From a virus, in the IMG/VR virus record IMGVR_UViG_3300010885_012533, positions 1 to 23,769 of that record: a DNA stretch of 23,769 nt, one strand, 5' to 3'. The notes beneath the pieces were generated by a model. It had not been told where the DNA came from. It saw only the letters and a program-made list of their open reading frames with translations, and made no database searches. This document shows, one piece after another, positions 1 through 9,246 of this stretch; position 1 is the stretch's first letter; the number at the start of each line of letters is the position of its first letter. Made by a program: the position numbers and the translations under genes.

Positions 1-983
1 TAGATTCTCTTGTAAGAGTTATCTAATTGCTTCCAAAGACCCACTGATAAACGAATATCATCTGGACCATCTTGTTTAACCTTACCACCTTGACCCCACA
101 TTAAGTAAGTCTCAATATCATTTGCAATTTTAGTCAAATGAGCAGCTTCTAATGTAGTTAAGAATGAACGAGTTAATTGACCTGATTGATAAGCAGCTTT
201 GATTTTATCCTTACCCATTTGCTCTAAGCTAGTGATAGAAGGATCAATACTCTTATCAAAGTTTCTCCATAATTCTACTACTGGAACTGTACCATCAGCT
301 TTCATACCACCCTTCAACATCAAGTCAGCACGACTAGAGATTGAATAATGTACGTGAGCTTCAGCACCACCTACGTAGTTGTAGAATTCACGGAAACCAG
401 CAGACACTGAACCAAGATCAGAGAATCTCTCTCCATACTCTCCACGTGCAGAACCTTTACGGAAGATCTTAGTACCAATAGTTAAATACTTATTGTCTAA
501 GTATTTGTTATTGTCATTGTTTACTAATTGTACAGTGTAGATGAAGCTATCTCCTGTAGGGATGATATCATCTGCAGTGATGTACATTTCCACACCATTG
601 TACTTGTCATAAGTGATGATATCACCATGTCCAAATGTACGTTTGTTCAACTTGATTTTGAAGGTCTGACCATCAATACCTTTTGTTGAGTTACCTGATT
701 CAATATCTTCTACTATATAAGGAAGATCTTGGGCCACGGGAATTTGCCATTTGTATTCACCACGTGCATTATCTACCATGATGACGTTTTTACCACCAAA
801 ACTTGACATTTGGTACAAAGGCATTTCTACCTTTTGAGCCATTGCCCACAAATCAACTGGACCTAAGTCAGTTGGTTCTGCAGATTTTAATAAGTTTGAT
901 AAATGGTAAGAGTCAACATGGGAGCTAGTGTGATACTGATTATCACGTAGGAATATCCCATTGTTTAAAACTGGAGTTGCCAT
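1..983 (-). CDS. Major capsid protein, N-terminal 327 codons (cut by window edge)
   Basis: The frame opens at ATG 983-981 (MATPVLNNGIFLRDNQYH) and runs without a stop to base 1, so the C-terminus lies outside the window. Its position, last after TerL, portal and a scaffold-like gene, and its N-terminal sequence fit the HK97-fold capsid protein of crAss-like phages. It would form the icosahedral shell. Codon use differs from the small rightward genes: 9 of 12 arginines are CGT, and GGT and ATC are frequent, as expected for a very highly expressed gene. The leader contains AAGGG about 13 bases upstream of the ATG. The family call is inference from context plus remembered sequence resemblance. 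Confidence 0.82.
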   Translation of the reverse strand, partial: MATPVLNNGIFLRDNQYHTSSHVDSYHLSNLLKSAEPTDLGPVDLWAMAQKVEMPLYQMSSFGGKNVIMVDNARGEYKWQIPVAQDLPYIVEDIESGNSTKGIDGQTFKIKLNKRTFGHGDIITYDKYNGVEMYITADDIIPTGDSFIYTVQLVNNDNNKYLDNKYLTIGTKIFRKGSARGEYGERFSDLGSVSAGFREFYNYVGGAEAHVHYSISSRADLMLKGGMKADGTVPVVELWRNFDKSIDPSITSLEQMGKDKIKAAYQSGQLTRSFLTTLEAAHLTKIANDIETYLMWGQGGKVKQDGPDDIRLSVGLWKQLDNSYKRI

Positions 984-1015
984 AGGGCTTTTGAAATTTA
1001 AGGGTTAATAATAAA

Positions 1016-2266
1016 TTATCTTTTAAAAATATTTTGTGGTCTAGATACTCTCTTAGACTTAGTTTCTTCTTCTTCCTGATATGTAGAAGCTGTTCTTCTA
1101 CTTTGTTCAGTTTTCAATTGTCTCACTGTTTGTTCTACAGCTTGATTTTTACCTTGTTTGGTTAATGTACTTCTATATCCTTCAGGATCAGAAAGTAACC
1201 AAAGAGCTTCAGCTATTAAAGGGTAGTTAGGTTCCACAAACTGATACTTTTCTAAAAGATGTCCCAACTGATTAGTTGGTCTACCTGATATAGAAGGATA
1301 TTGTGGTTGAACTAAGCCTGTATATAATTGAGCTTGAGTTTTTTTATCCAATCTAAGACCATTAATTTCAGCTGGTCTTAAAGCTTCAAATACATTTTGA
1401 GTGTATGCCTGTGCTGCTTGTTCTTGTTGAGCTCTTTTTTGTTCTTGTTCAGCTACATGGTATTGAACAATCTCTTCTTGCATTGCATCCAGTTTAGGTT
1501 TAAACTGTTTAGCTTTTCTTTCAAGAACTCCAAGATCTTTCCATGTTGTAACTTCTTCTTCTATTTCGTCAGCATCACCAAAATTGGTAGCTTGTAAATA
1601 AGATCTTACAATATGTTCTTGGTCGTAGTCATCTGTAGGATCAAGTTCTCTCACTTGTTCTACAGCTGCTAAAGCTTGGAAAAGACCTTTCATATCTTGA
1701 CCTCCATCCATTGCATACTTAGCTGCATACTTCAACTCTTCTGGTAAACTATCAAGGAACTGTGCTGGAGTTTGGTTAGCCACTTCTTGTTTCAAATTAG
1801 AAACATTGGCTTGCCAAAGCTCTTCTATATCTTTTTCTCCAAGACCACCTAAGTAATCTTCAAGAGATTGTTTCTTTTCATCATAGTCATCAAATGCAAA
1901 CATTTCATTTGATTCTATTCTTTTCTTTAAGAACTCTACTAATCCTGATTTATCAGTTTTAGGTCTTCCCACTGATTTTTTTAATGGATCTTCTCCATTT
2001 TCATCAGCTAACAAATCTTTATCAAGATCTGTAAGAACTTCAATAGTTTCACGTGAAACTTCTTTTTCTTCTTCTGTTTCTTTTGGCTCATCTAAAAAAG
2101 CAAGATCACTTTTATTAGAAGGAGAGAAAAAGTTTGGTTTAGATTCTTCCTTAGTAGGAGTGGTAGTTGGTGTAACTATACTCTCTGCTCCCGGAGCACC
2201 TAACCAGCTGTCAATGTCAAGATCTACTTCTTGTACAGATGTCTGTACGTTTTGATTATCAGTCAT
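1016..2266 (-). CDS. Scaffold-like acidic head protein between portal and capsid genes
   Basis: A 416-aa protein, strongly acidic in its first 150 residues (runs such as EPKETEEEKEVSRE) and with a Gln/Glu-rich helical stretch near residues 265-290 (EEIVQYHVAEQEQKRAQQEQ). The C-terminus is basic (SKRVSRPQNIFKR). Charged, coiled-coil-prone proteins with a basic tail located between portal and capsid genes are typically head scaffolds, the tail binding the shell. That is the inferred role; no catalytic motif is visible. A 99-base gap separates it from the portal gene, the largest gap in the lower half of this block, and an internal promoter for scaffold plus capsid is possible there. Confidence 0.6.
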   Translation of the reverse strand: MTDNQNVQTSVQEVDLDIDSWLGAPGAESIVTPTTTPTKEESKPNFFSPSNKSDLAFLDEPKETEEEKEVSRETIEVLTDLDKDLLADENGEDPLKKSVGRPKTDKSGLVEFLKKRIESNEMFAFDDYDEKKQSLEDYLGGLGEKDIEELWQANVSNLKQEVANQTPAQFLDSLPEELKYAAKYAMDGGQDMKGLFQALAAVEQVRELDPTDDYDQEHIVRSYLQATNFGDADEIEEEVTTWKDLGVLERKAKQFKPKLDAMQEEIVQYHVAEQEQKRAQQEQAAQAYTQNVFEALRPAEINGLRLDKKTQAQLYTGLVQPQYPSISGRPTNQLGHLLEKYQFVEPNYPLIAEALWLLSDPEGYRSTLTKQGKNQAVEQTVRQLKTEQSRRTASTYQEEEETKSKRVSRPQNIFKR

Positions 2267-2365
2267 ATGTGTTGGTTTTATTTATTAGTTCTACATTTAT
2301 AATATACAACTTAAACTCTAAAAATTTATATAGTATTAGCTAAGCTATGGATTATAGAGCTATAA

Positions 2366-5119
2366 TTACTTTTCTTTTTTATTATCAGCTGCTTTAGCAT
2401 CATATTTATTCTTATTTTCCCTAGCAATTTGAAGTTGTTTCTCTGCTATTTGTTGTTGTGTTTGTAATTTTTCACGTTCTATACCCATCTTTTGTTGCTC
2501 TGTTGAGTTCTTGTGAACCTGTTGTTCTCTCTTAAAACTCATACTGTCTTGATATTGTTGATCTTTTCTAATATCAGACATTGCATCAAGATAGTCAGAT
2601 TGTTGATTCTGATTAATATCAGACGATGCACCAAATCCAGCAGATCTAATTTCAGCTTCAGTGATTCTAGCAGCTCTATCTTTCTCAGCTTCATCAGCTT
2701 TAAATTGTTGAGCCATTTGTAATTGTTTCTCTTGTGCAGCCAATTGTTCTTGTTGCATTTTTTGTTGTTGTTCCATCTCAGCATCTTTTTGAGCTTTAAC
2801 TTTTTCTTCAGCTCCTTTAAGAACACTTGTAAGTTCAGCTATACTTTCAGCTTTGATAACGTTTCCAAGATCATATATACTAGCACCAGTGGTATTGTTA
2901 TTAAGAGCCAATTGTTTAAGTTGCTCCATTACAGCACGTGAGTTAGTCTTAGTGGTACAGAATATATTTATATCTCTCATTAAAAGATCTATACCATTCA
3001 TTTGGAAATTAACTTTCTCATCTGCTCCTGTAACATATTGCAAACGAAGACTAGGCTTTTTAGAGTTGTAATACTGAGCCAAGTCAGTTCTCATCTGATG
3101 TACCCTAGGCATTAAGTTATCACTATGTTGTATAAAGTATTGTTCTGTCTGTGCATAGGAAGCATTTGCAGCCTGTTCTACAGCTGTAGCTGTTTGTTGC
3201 TGAGCTATCTGCATACCCATACGTTGTTGATTAAGACCAATCACTTCAAAAGCTTGTGTCTTAAAATATGTTCCCAACTGTATCCTTGACATCAAACGTT
3301 GAGTTTGTTCTAAGTTTAACACTTGGTAGTGTTGGAAGTTAAGAGCATTCTCAGTGTTAGTGATAGATGTATCCAATGGTAACATTTGGAAATTCTTCAT
3401 GGCCACGTAAGCCTTAGCTAGATTATTCTTTCCCCAGTCTTCTCCTAATGAGTGACGTGGTAGGGCATTCTGATCTAACATGATAACAGTACCAAGCTCA
3501 TCCACTAATATATCAGCTATCTGATTATTTACAATGTTATAACCAATTTGATATGGCTTCATTAAATCTACAAGACTAACAGATCTAGTGTTTCTGTCTC
3601 CAAATATTGATCCCTCTACAGGAAGTTTACATCCATATATTGTAGCATCTCCTTTAAACTGGAAAGGCAACCTTCCAGGTTTACCACCATGCATTCCTAA
3701 ATATATAGGGTTTATACCTCCAGGATTATTCATACCCCAGAATGTAGGTCTGTTAGGACCAATCTTAATTCCACCCCAAGTTTCATTAATCCATATCCAA
3801 TCTATATGTTCACCAAATATAAGATTGTCTTTGGTTTTTTGTTTATATACAGAAGTGTCATATTGAGGTTTGTCTACTAATTTATAATCTTCACTAATAA
3901 CGTCTTGAATAGTTTCCCCATCTTCTGTAATTTTAGTGAGATGGCCCACTTTCCTTTGGCTCTTCCAATAGATTGTTGATACACGAAGCATATAGCTTTT
4001 ACCAAAGTCTTGTAAATCTTCTGAATCAGATAGGATCCATTGTACAATATCACCAGTTCCAAGCTTACTGTCGTACAAAGAAGTAAATTGTCTATAAGCC
4101 AATGACGGCATTTGAGTGTTCCACTCATGAGATCTTGTAGGGTCATAGTATGTTCCATCATTTTGATATCCTTGAACAGCATATCCTGCTGATCTCACTG
4201 GATAAATAACTTCTAATGCTTCTAATTGCTCCTGTGTCATCATCCAACCATACTTGTCTATTACATCAGATACACTCATCATATCTGTCTTACCTATCCA
4301 GTTACCATCTGATACATAACGTACATCAGGACTTTTATGATAGAATGTAAGTAGGGGATTCCATAATTCCACTTCATAATCTTCTTCTCCCATATTAAAA
4401 TGCCAAAACTCTCTATCTGTAATAAGCATATCACGGAAAGCTCTTTCTTCTAGTTCTTGCATTTTAAATCTTTCTTCATCTACAGCCATTTGGTGGGAAG
4501 CCCACTCTTCAATCATTGATCTATAACTCTTTTTAAAGAACCCTTCTATTTCAGGAAGTGTTTTAAGTGCTTCAGGATTTAATGCTTGTTGAGCTTCTTC
4601 TCCTTCCATATCAGCTCCGGCTTCCATCATTGCTATCATTTGTTTTTCCTGAGCTTTTTGTATAAGCACATCTTCTAACATCTGACGTTTTACTTCTAAC
4701 ATTTCATTATATGAGGTGTCATCCACTGATCTAAACATAATTCTAGAACTACGTTTAGAAAACTCATTACAAAGAACATTAATAACATTAGGGATAATAG
4801 GATAGAACTTAAGCTCAAATGCTGATACATCCTCTTGTGTAAGTACATCTATAAGATCAGCCATCTCATTATCTTCCTCTACAATATAATCTTGCTTGTC
4901 TATGATACCTTTAGAAAGTTTGTAGTTTTTACTTAACCTTCTAGCATTACGTCTAAGCTGACGCATACCCTGCCACTCTAACCAATCAAGGTTCCAAGCT
5001 CTCCATTCATCATCTTTTTCTTTATCTGATAAAAACTGAATAGGTTGGGTGAGGGTACCCATCTTATTATACTCAGCTTTTTTACCGTTTTTGAGGTCTA
5101 GTGCGTTATATATTTGCAT
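2366..5119 (-). CDS. Portal protein, crAss-like, with long Gln-rich C-terminal coiled coil
   Basis: A 917-aa protein directly downstream of TerL, the standard place for the portal that forms the dodecameric DNA channel at one capsid vertex. The N-terminus (NYKLSKGIIDKQDYI, about residues 65-79) resembles crAss-like portals as I remember them. Residues about 80-700 form the putative portal body. From about 760 to the end the protein is almost all Gln, Glu, Lys and Ala (AEMEQQQKMQQEQLAAQEKQ), predicting a long coiled coil that could project into the capsid as a barrel. The length is far above the 400-600 residues of most portals but normal for this phage group. It starts 2 nt after the 38-aa gene's stop. 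Confidence 0.85.
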   Translation of the reverse strand: MQIYNALDLKNGKKAEYNKMGTLTQPIQFLSDKEKDDEWRAWNLDWLEWQGMRQLRRNARRLSKNYKLSKGIIDKQDYIVEEDNEMADLIDVLTQEDVSAFELKFYPIIPNVINVLCNEFSKRSSRIMFRSVDDTSYNEMLEVKRQMLEDVLIQKAQEKQMIAMMEAGADMEGEEAQQALNPEALKTLPEIEGFFKKSYRSMIEEWASHQMAVDEERFKMQELEERAFRDMLITDREFWHFNMGEEDYEVELWNPLLTFYHKSPDVRYVSDGNWIGKTDMMSVSDVIDKYGWMMTQEQLEALEVIYPVRSAGYAVQGYQNDGTYYDPTRSHEWNTQMPSLAYRQFTSLYDSKLGTGDIVQWILSDSEDLQDFGKSYMLRVSTIYWKSQRKVGHLTKITEDGETIQDVISEDYKLVDKPQYDTSVYKQKTKDNLIFGEHIDWIWINETWGGIKIGPNRPTFWGMNNPGGINPIYLGMHGGKPGRLPFQFKGDATIYGCKLPVEGSIFGDRNTRSVSLVDLMKPYQIGYNIVNNQIADILVDELGTVIMLDQNALPRHSLGEDWGKNNLAKAYVAMKNFQMLPLDTSITNTENALNFQHYQVLNLEQTQRLMSRIQLGTYFKTQAFEVIGLNQQRMGMQIAQQQTATAVEQAANASYAQTEQYFIQHSDNLMPRVHQMRTDLAQYYNSKKPSLRLQYVTGADEKVNFQMNGIDLLMRDINIFCTTKTNSRAVMEQLKQLALNNNTTGASIYDLGNVIKAESIAELTSVLKGAEEKVKAQKDAEMEQQQKMQQEQLAAQEKQLQMAQQFKADEAEKDRAARITEAEIRSAGFGASSDINQNQQSDYLDAMSDIRKDQQYQDSMSFKREQQVHKNSTEQQKMGIEREKLQTQQQIAEKQLQIARENKNKYDAKAADNKKEK

Positions 5120-5121
5120 AA

Positions 5122-5238
5122 TTAATTTGTTAAAGAAGAATCTATTGTAATATAAGTGATGCCTATAGTTATTGTTGCATCAGTAACGGTAAACGTACCA
5201 GCATTAATATCAGATATACTTTGATTGTTTGTTGTCAT
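5122..5238 (-). CDS. 38-aa protein between TerL and portal
   Basis: Reading leftward, the TerL stop and this ATG share one base (TAATG at 5240-5236). The frame encodes 38 residues beginning MTTNNQSISDINAG and ends TAA at 5124-5122, only 2 nt before the portal ATG. The tight fit on both sides argues for translation by re-initiation. The product is mostly Thr, Ile, Ser and Asp, with an alternating hydrophobic pattern (TFTVTDATITIGITYITI) suggesting one or two beta strands. No known family is recognised. It could be a minor head component or simply a coupling peptide. Confidence 0.6.
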   Translation of the reverse strand: MTTNNQSISDINAGTFTVTDATITIGITYITIDSSLTN

Positions 5239-7448
5239 TATCTTATATTTTTAAAAGCATTTCTACTAGGAGCCATGTTCATTTTACTATTGCTGGAACC
5301 ACCCATGTGTCTGAATGGACTCCAATTTAATTTACTAAATTTTTGGGAGTTAACCAAATTATCCTTAGTAACTTCTATACGTTTAGCCAAGCCCCTATTG
5401 GATTGTTGCACTTTAGCAAATGCTACAAGAGCACAGAATGCTACAATTCTATCTACGTTCAATCCATCCCTGTAAGCTGCCATTTCTCTAAGTAGCATGG
5501 GATCAGGTATTCTTTCCACCCCATATATAGTCTTAACTATAGTGCCATCAGGTAGAGTTTCATGATCAAGCTCCTCCTGTAAGAACTCAATACCATATGA
5601 TAGAATAGTTCCTTTAAATAGTGTACCCACGTTTTTCCACCCATATTCTTGGAATACATTTCTATTGGCACCTATGTCTTTTAAGAATAATATCATGTCT
5701 TTAGGGACAAGGTATCTTTGTCTCTTTCTAGAAATCATGTATTGTATAAACAAAGCCACGTTATTCTCTACTACAGTCCAGGCATTATACCACTCTATAA
5801 GAAGTTCCAAACGTTCATGAGTTTTCTTAAGATCATCAAACCTACCACACCAACTTGCTACTATTCCATCTCTTTCTATGGTATTCTTTACTTGTCCATC
5901 CCCCTCATCTACAATAACTTCCACGGGACTTTTATAAACATATATAGAACAAAGAGAATCTGATGTAGTGGTTTTACCTTCTGACACAGGATCTATTGAA
6001 GCATAATAGTTACCAAACACTGGATCTTTACACGGTCTTTCATAAATACATATCACTCCTTCCTTATCTTCTGTCTTTTTAGAAATGGGAAACTCCATTA
6101 TAGGAAGCTTGTTAGATGCTTTAGCTACTATTTTACCCTCCTCATTTCTTGATAAATCTATATACTCTACCGGATATTCTTTATCAGATATCCTTTGTAA
6201 CTGCTTGGAAACCAGGTGAGTAGGAAAAACAGAAGCCTTTCTTGTAGCAAATGCTTCTTCTATAGATCGTGGTTGCTGAGATATTGTAAGCTGGTAAGCA
6301 GCAGGATCAAGATCCTTTTTCATTTTCTCAAACTCTATATCAAGAGCTGCCAATGCTTCTTCCACTTTAGAGTTACCATAAGAGTCTATATATGGAGGCA
6401 TGCTCCACTGCTCAGGTATAAACAATCCAGTGATTCCAACAGTGCCATCTTTATCTATAAGATTGGAAGGTACACCATAGAATCCGTTCTCTTCTGGGTG
6501 TAATATATAATTTTTAAGAGGTTCACATTGATCAAGATCACCCACAGATCCAGCAGCTATAAACTGTCCTGTAATAATATGACCTGATTTAAGGGCTGGT
6601 TTCATGAAGCCATATGTATCATCCATCTTAGGAGCAATACCTCCCTCTTCATGAAAGAAATAAGTCACAGGACCACCGACACCATTTGTAGGATCTTTCT
6701 CAAAAGAATAAGAGTTGATTGTAGATTTCAACCCTCTATAAGTGTCACGGTTATTAATCCTCACTTTAATTTGCTGTTGCCAAGCTCCCACCTTATCCGG
6801 TTCACTAGGTCTATACCAAGCAGTGTGTTCATTTAAGAAGTTCTTATATTCATTAAGAAACTTCCAAGAGCCTTTCTCATTGATGTAATCTTTAAGACTA
6901 GCACCTATTTTTAATACAGCACCTTGCTCAAACCAGTATTGGTTAATGAGCTTTCCCATATGAAAATATGAGGATGCTATCTGACGTTTCTTAAGGATGA
7001 TTACATGTTTGTAATGTAGTTCTGCTAATATCTCATATAGAGCCATGTGATATTGTGCATCTCTCACCTTAGCAAAGTCAAATCTTTTCTCTTCCTTATC
7101 ATAAATAGGAAGAAAGTTAAGCCACATATAATAGTCTCTAGATAGATACCAGGTTTTATCTCCTGATATGACTATGATTCCTACACGACATTTATATTTT
7201 TGATCATCCCAGTAGGCTATAAAATCTTTAGTCTTCACTGGAGCATCACAATAATATCCTTGCTTTTGAAACTTACGTCCTTCAACATTAAATATAAGAC
7301 TCACCTCATCAAACTCATATTGACCAGGTTCTTTAAATAATGGGACAAGGAAATCCCTAAACTCTTCTCTTGTAGAAAAGTCTGTAGTGGTCCATGCACC
7401 ATTATTATACGTGGGAACAGATGTATAATTATTCTGCACCTTCTCCAT
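5238..7448 (-). CDS. terL: Terminase large subunit (TerL), ATPase plus nuclease
   Basis: A 736-aa DNA-packaging motor. The ATPase half shows KKRQIASSYFHMG at 153-165 in the Walker A position, VTYFFHEEGG at 261-270 as Walker B (acidic residues 267-268), and ITGQFIAAGSVGD at 292-304 as the coupling motif. The nuclease half shows YYASIDPVSEG at 481-491 (Asp486), VVENN at 559-563 (Glu561) and a late Asp region (YRDGLNVDRIVA), fitting the RNase H-like fold of TerL. The Walker A region lacks the usual GK[ST]: Ala-Ser-Ser stands where T4 gp17 has Gly-Lys-Thr. It begins 20 bases inside the preceding gene and is followed by the 38-aa gene and portal. Confidence 0.9.
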   Translation of the reverse strand: MEKVQNNYTSVPTYNNGAWTTTDFSTREEFRDFLVPLFKEPGQYEFDEVSLIFNVEGRKFQKQGYYCDAPVKTKDFIAYWDDQKYKCRVGIIVISGDKTWYLSRDYYMWLNFLPIYDKEEKRFDFAKVRDAQYHMALYEILAELHYKHVIILKKRQIASSYFHMGKLINQYWFEQGAVLKIGASLKDYINEKGSWKFLNEYKNFLNEHTAWYRPSEPDKVGAWQQQIKVRINNRDTYRGLKSTINSYSFEKDPTNGVGGPVTYFFHEEGGIAPKMDDTYGFMKPALKSGHIITGQFIAAGSVGDLDQCEPLKNYILHPEENGFYGVPSNLIDKDGTVGITGLFIPEQWSMPPYIDSYGNSKVEEALAALDIEFEKMKKDLDPAAYQLTISQQPRSIEEAFATRKASVFPTHLVSKQLQRISDKEYPVEYIDLSRNEEGKIVAKASNKLPIMEFPISKKTEDKEGVICIYERPCKDPVFGNYYASIDPVSEGKTTTSDSLCSIYVYKSPVEVIVDEGDGQVKNTIERDGIVASWCGRFDDLKKTHERLELLIEWYNAWTVVENNVALFIQYMISRKRQRYLVPKDMILFLKDIGANRNVFQEYGWKNVGTLFKGTILSYGIEFLQEELDHETLPDGTIVKTIYGVERIPDPMLLREMAAYRDGLNVDRIVAFCALVAFAKVQQSNRGLAKRIEVTKDNLVNSQKFSKLNWSPFRHMGGSSNSKMNMAPSRNAFKNIR

Positions 7449-7734
7449 TTATAATATGTTCTATTACATCAGCATCACCTTTTGCTCTATGTAATAGGTC
7501 TAACAAAGTGTTCAAATTTTTACTTCTAAGAACACTTGCATTCTTATAATCATTCCAATACTCACTATATGTTTCACGTGGAATAGCTGCCCACTGTTTC
7601 ATATAAGGATTAAAATGAAATACCCAATCAGTGAGGTATTCTAAAGAATTGTTTGGGTAGTCTTGTTCGTAGTCTTGGTAAACTTCTTGTGGCATAGTAT
7701 TAGGGGTTTTAAATGTTCCATTTTGGTGTTCCAT
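7429..7734 (-). CDS. 101-aa conserved-looking protein preceding TerL
   Basis: The gene overlaps the 5' end of TerL by 20 bases and the end of the gene before it by 26 bases, so it belongs to the packaging operon. It is acidic and aromatic-rich (EVYQDYEQDYPNNSLEYLTDW, about residues 17-37). The C-terminal third is a helix-like segment (LNTLLDLLHRAKGDADVIEHI). The position just upstream of TerL is where a small terminase subunit often sits. No DNA-binding helix-turn-helix is evident, so that role is only a possibility. Family not recognised. Confidence 0.7.
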   Translation of the reverse strand: MEHQNGTFKTPNTMPQEVYQDYEQDYPNNSLEYLTDWVFHFNPYMKQWAAIPRETYSEYWNDYKNASVLRSKNLNTLLDLLHRAKGDADVIEHIINGEGAE

Positions 7735-8350
7735 AATTTCTTAAATCGTCTATATTTTTAAAAGGTTTTCCAAGATCCATTCCAAAGAAAGGCATCTTTG
7801 TTCCTTTCTTATATAGATCTTCATCATGTATAAGGTTGATGTCTGTAAAGTCATCATTATACAAAAGACTTGGTGGAAATAGTCCTAGTATATAAAAAGT
7901 CTTAGGACACACATCATCCATTGTAATTATAATCTGAGGATATCTATATTCTTTTTGTTTATCCTCTGGCATTTTATTATACATCTCATTAGGTATGTAA
8001 TTAATCAATGGAGGATTACACATACGATGAGTCTTGGTGCCGTAATGTAAATTCAAAGGTTCTAAGTCTGGACGGTTTTTATCAAATCCAAAATTAGGAT
8101 CTAGATTTACAAATTGCTCTCCTAACAAATGTCCTAAAGCAGCTTCTCCTAAATGACCATGCTTACTTCTGCAGTTAAGCTGATTAATATCTTTAGTAAA
8201 ATGTTCTATAGATCTTTTATCTTTAGTCCATTTATCAGAAAATTCTATAATAAAATTATACAAATTATCAGGCAAGATAACTTTAATAGCTTTTTCTAAA
8301 GCTAATGTAAGTCTTCTCTGGTATTCTTTTTTAGTATTTATTTCTTTCAT
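7709..8350 (-). CDS. Possible PD-(D/E)XK-like nuclease, 213 aa
   Basis: ATG 8350-8348 shares a base with the preceding stop (TAATG). The middle of the protein has the order expected of a restriction-like nuclease: a helix with Glu (HGHLGEAALGHLLGEQF, Glu69), then RPDLEPLNLHYGTKT with Asp95 and Lys106, followed by a hydrophobic strand (YPQIIITMDD). The acidic residue two before the lysine is missing (Gly104), so the motif is imperfect and the activity unproven. Many crAss-like phages carry more than one nuclease of this fold in the packaging block, which makes the reading plausible. Alternatively it is a catalytically dead structural relative. Confidence 0.4.
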   Translation of the reverse strand: MKEINTKKEYQRRLTLALEKAIKVILPDNLYNFIIEFSDKWTKDKRSIEHFTKDINQLNCRSKHGHLGEAALGHLLGEQFVNLDPNFGFDKNRPDLEPLNLHYGTKTHRMCNPPLINYIPNEMYNKMPEDKQKEYRYPQIIITMDDVCPKTFYILGLFPPSLLYNDDFTDINLIHDEDLYKKGTKMPFFGMDLGKPFKNIDDLRNYGTPKWNI

Positions 8351-8868
8351 TATTGGTCGTAAGCTAAATTTTGTCCTCCTCTAACAGAAGATTGTTGTTC
8401 ATCCATTAAATCTCTATACACTCCTTTGAATGATTGACGTACACCATCAAACTCTTTAGCTATTTTTAAAAGAGATGTAGCTGATCCATCCCTACCAAAC
8501 GTAGGTTGTTCTGTAGCCAACACTCTAGCTAAATTATCCAAGGTGATTTTGATTCCCATATAAGCTCTGTATGTAGGAGTTTGGTACATCTTCTCACATT
8601 GTTTCATGGCCACCATTAATAGTTCTTCATCTGTACTAAACTCAGCATCTATTTCTTTTAGAATTATATCTTCCTTGTCTGTCTCCGGTACATCAAAGAA
8701 TGGATTGAGATCAGGATTAGGACATGTCATATAAAACAAATAGGCATACATCTTAAGATGATCTTCTGGAAATTCATCCATTATATCCTTAAGAAACTTA
8801 AGGGTGTAACAGTGTTCACTTGGAATCACCTTACCATTCAACACATCAAACAGTCTTATCATCGTCAT
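8350..8868 (-). CDS. 172-aa helical protein of the packaging block, function unknown
   Basis: A mostly helical acidic protein (FSTDEELLMVAMKQCEKMYQ in the middle) with a basic C-terminal helix (SATSLLKIAKEFDGVRQSFK) and a polar tail rich in Ser, Gly, Gln and Asn. The start at 8868 lies 23 bases inside the preceding gene; a second Met two codons later (8862) could equally serve. It is linked by a TAATG junction to the next gene. The place in the operon and the general look suggest a conserved head or packaging component of this phage group, but I do not recognise a family. A small-terminase role cannot be excluded. Confidence 0.7.
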   Translation of the reverse strand: MTMIRLFDVLNGKVIPSEHCYTLKFLKDIMDEFPEDHLKMYAYLFYMTCPNPDLNPFFDVPETDKEDIILKEIDAEFSTDEELLMVAMKQCEKMYQTPTYRAYMGIKITLDNLARVLATEQPTFGRDGSATSLLKIAKEFDGVRQSFKGVYRDLMDEQQSSVRGGQNLAYDQ

Positions 8869-9052
8869 CTAGTTTTATATATATACCATCAATTATTTGC
8901 AAAGCAAGTGAACCATGATGGTATAAAAAGTTTTTCTTTTCTGAAAATCCTGTTATTACAATCACTTCACCCACCTCTATAGTACCAAAAGTTCTGTCAC
9001 CCAGTTTATTATTAGTTATTAAAAGTCTATCACCTATTTTTAAATCAGTCAT
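8846..9052 (-). CDS. 68-aa small beta-rich protein
   Basis: A short protein with alternating strands (KIGDRLLITNNKLGD, then GEVIVITGFSEKKN) and an acidic C-terminus (DDDDK). The pattern suggests a small SH3- or OB-like beta barrel, as seen in many phage accessory proteins. It starts with an ATGA overlap with the previous gene (9052-9049). Function unknown. Confidence 0.65.
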   Translation of the reverse strand: MTDLKIGDRLLITNNKLGDRTFGTIEVGEVIVITGFSEKKNFLYHHGSLALQIIDGIYIKLDDDDKTV

Positions 9053-9246
9053 TTTTTTAAATCTAATGTTTCGTTATGATGCATTCTTATTTGATCACTT
9101 CTATAATGTCTTATAATTCCACCCTCACATAATACAACACACCATATGTCATTTTCAAATGTACCACCAGTTGCTACATATATAGCATACCCTTCTTTAT
9201 TGGCTTCTACTATTACAGGTATTGGGTTTTTAAATTCTAACATCAT
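9049..9246 (-). CDS. 65-aa small beta-rich protein
   Basis: Joined by ATGA overlaps to both neighbours (9246-9243 and 9052-9049), so almost certainly translated as part of a coupled series. The sequence has strands IPVIVEANKEGYAIYVATGG and DIWCVVLCEGGIIRHYRSDQ, again a small beta-sheet protein. It may be related in fold to the 68-aa neighbour. No family recognised. Confidence 0.65.
   Translation of the reverse strand: MMLEFKNPIPVIVEANKEGYAIYVATGGTFENDIWCVVLCEGGIIRHYRSDQIRMHHNETLDLKK

Noticed and set aside
2539-2826. 95-aa minus-strand frame within the portal gene
   Set aside because: It lies wholly inside the portal coiled-coil coding region in another frame and is almost all Leu, Lys and Asn, as expected from shifted Gln/Glu codons.
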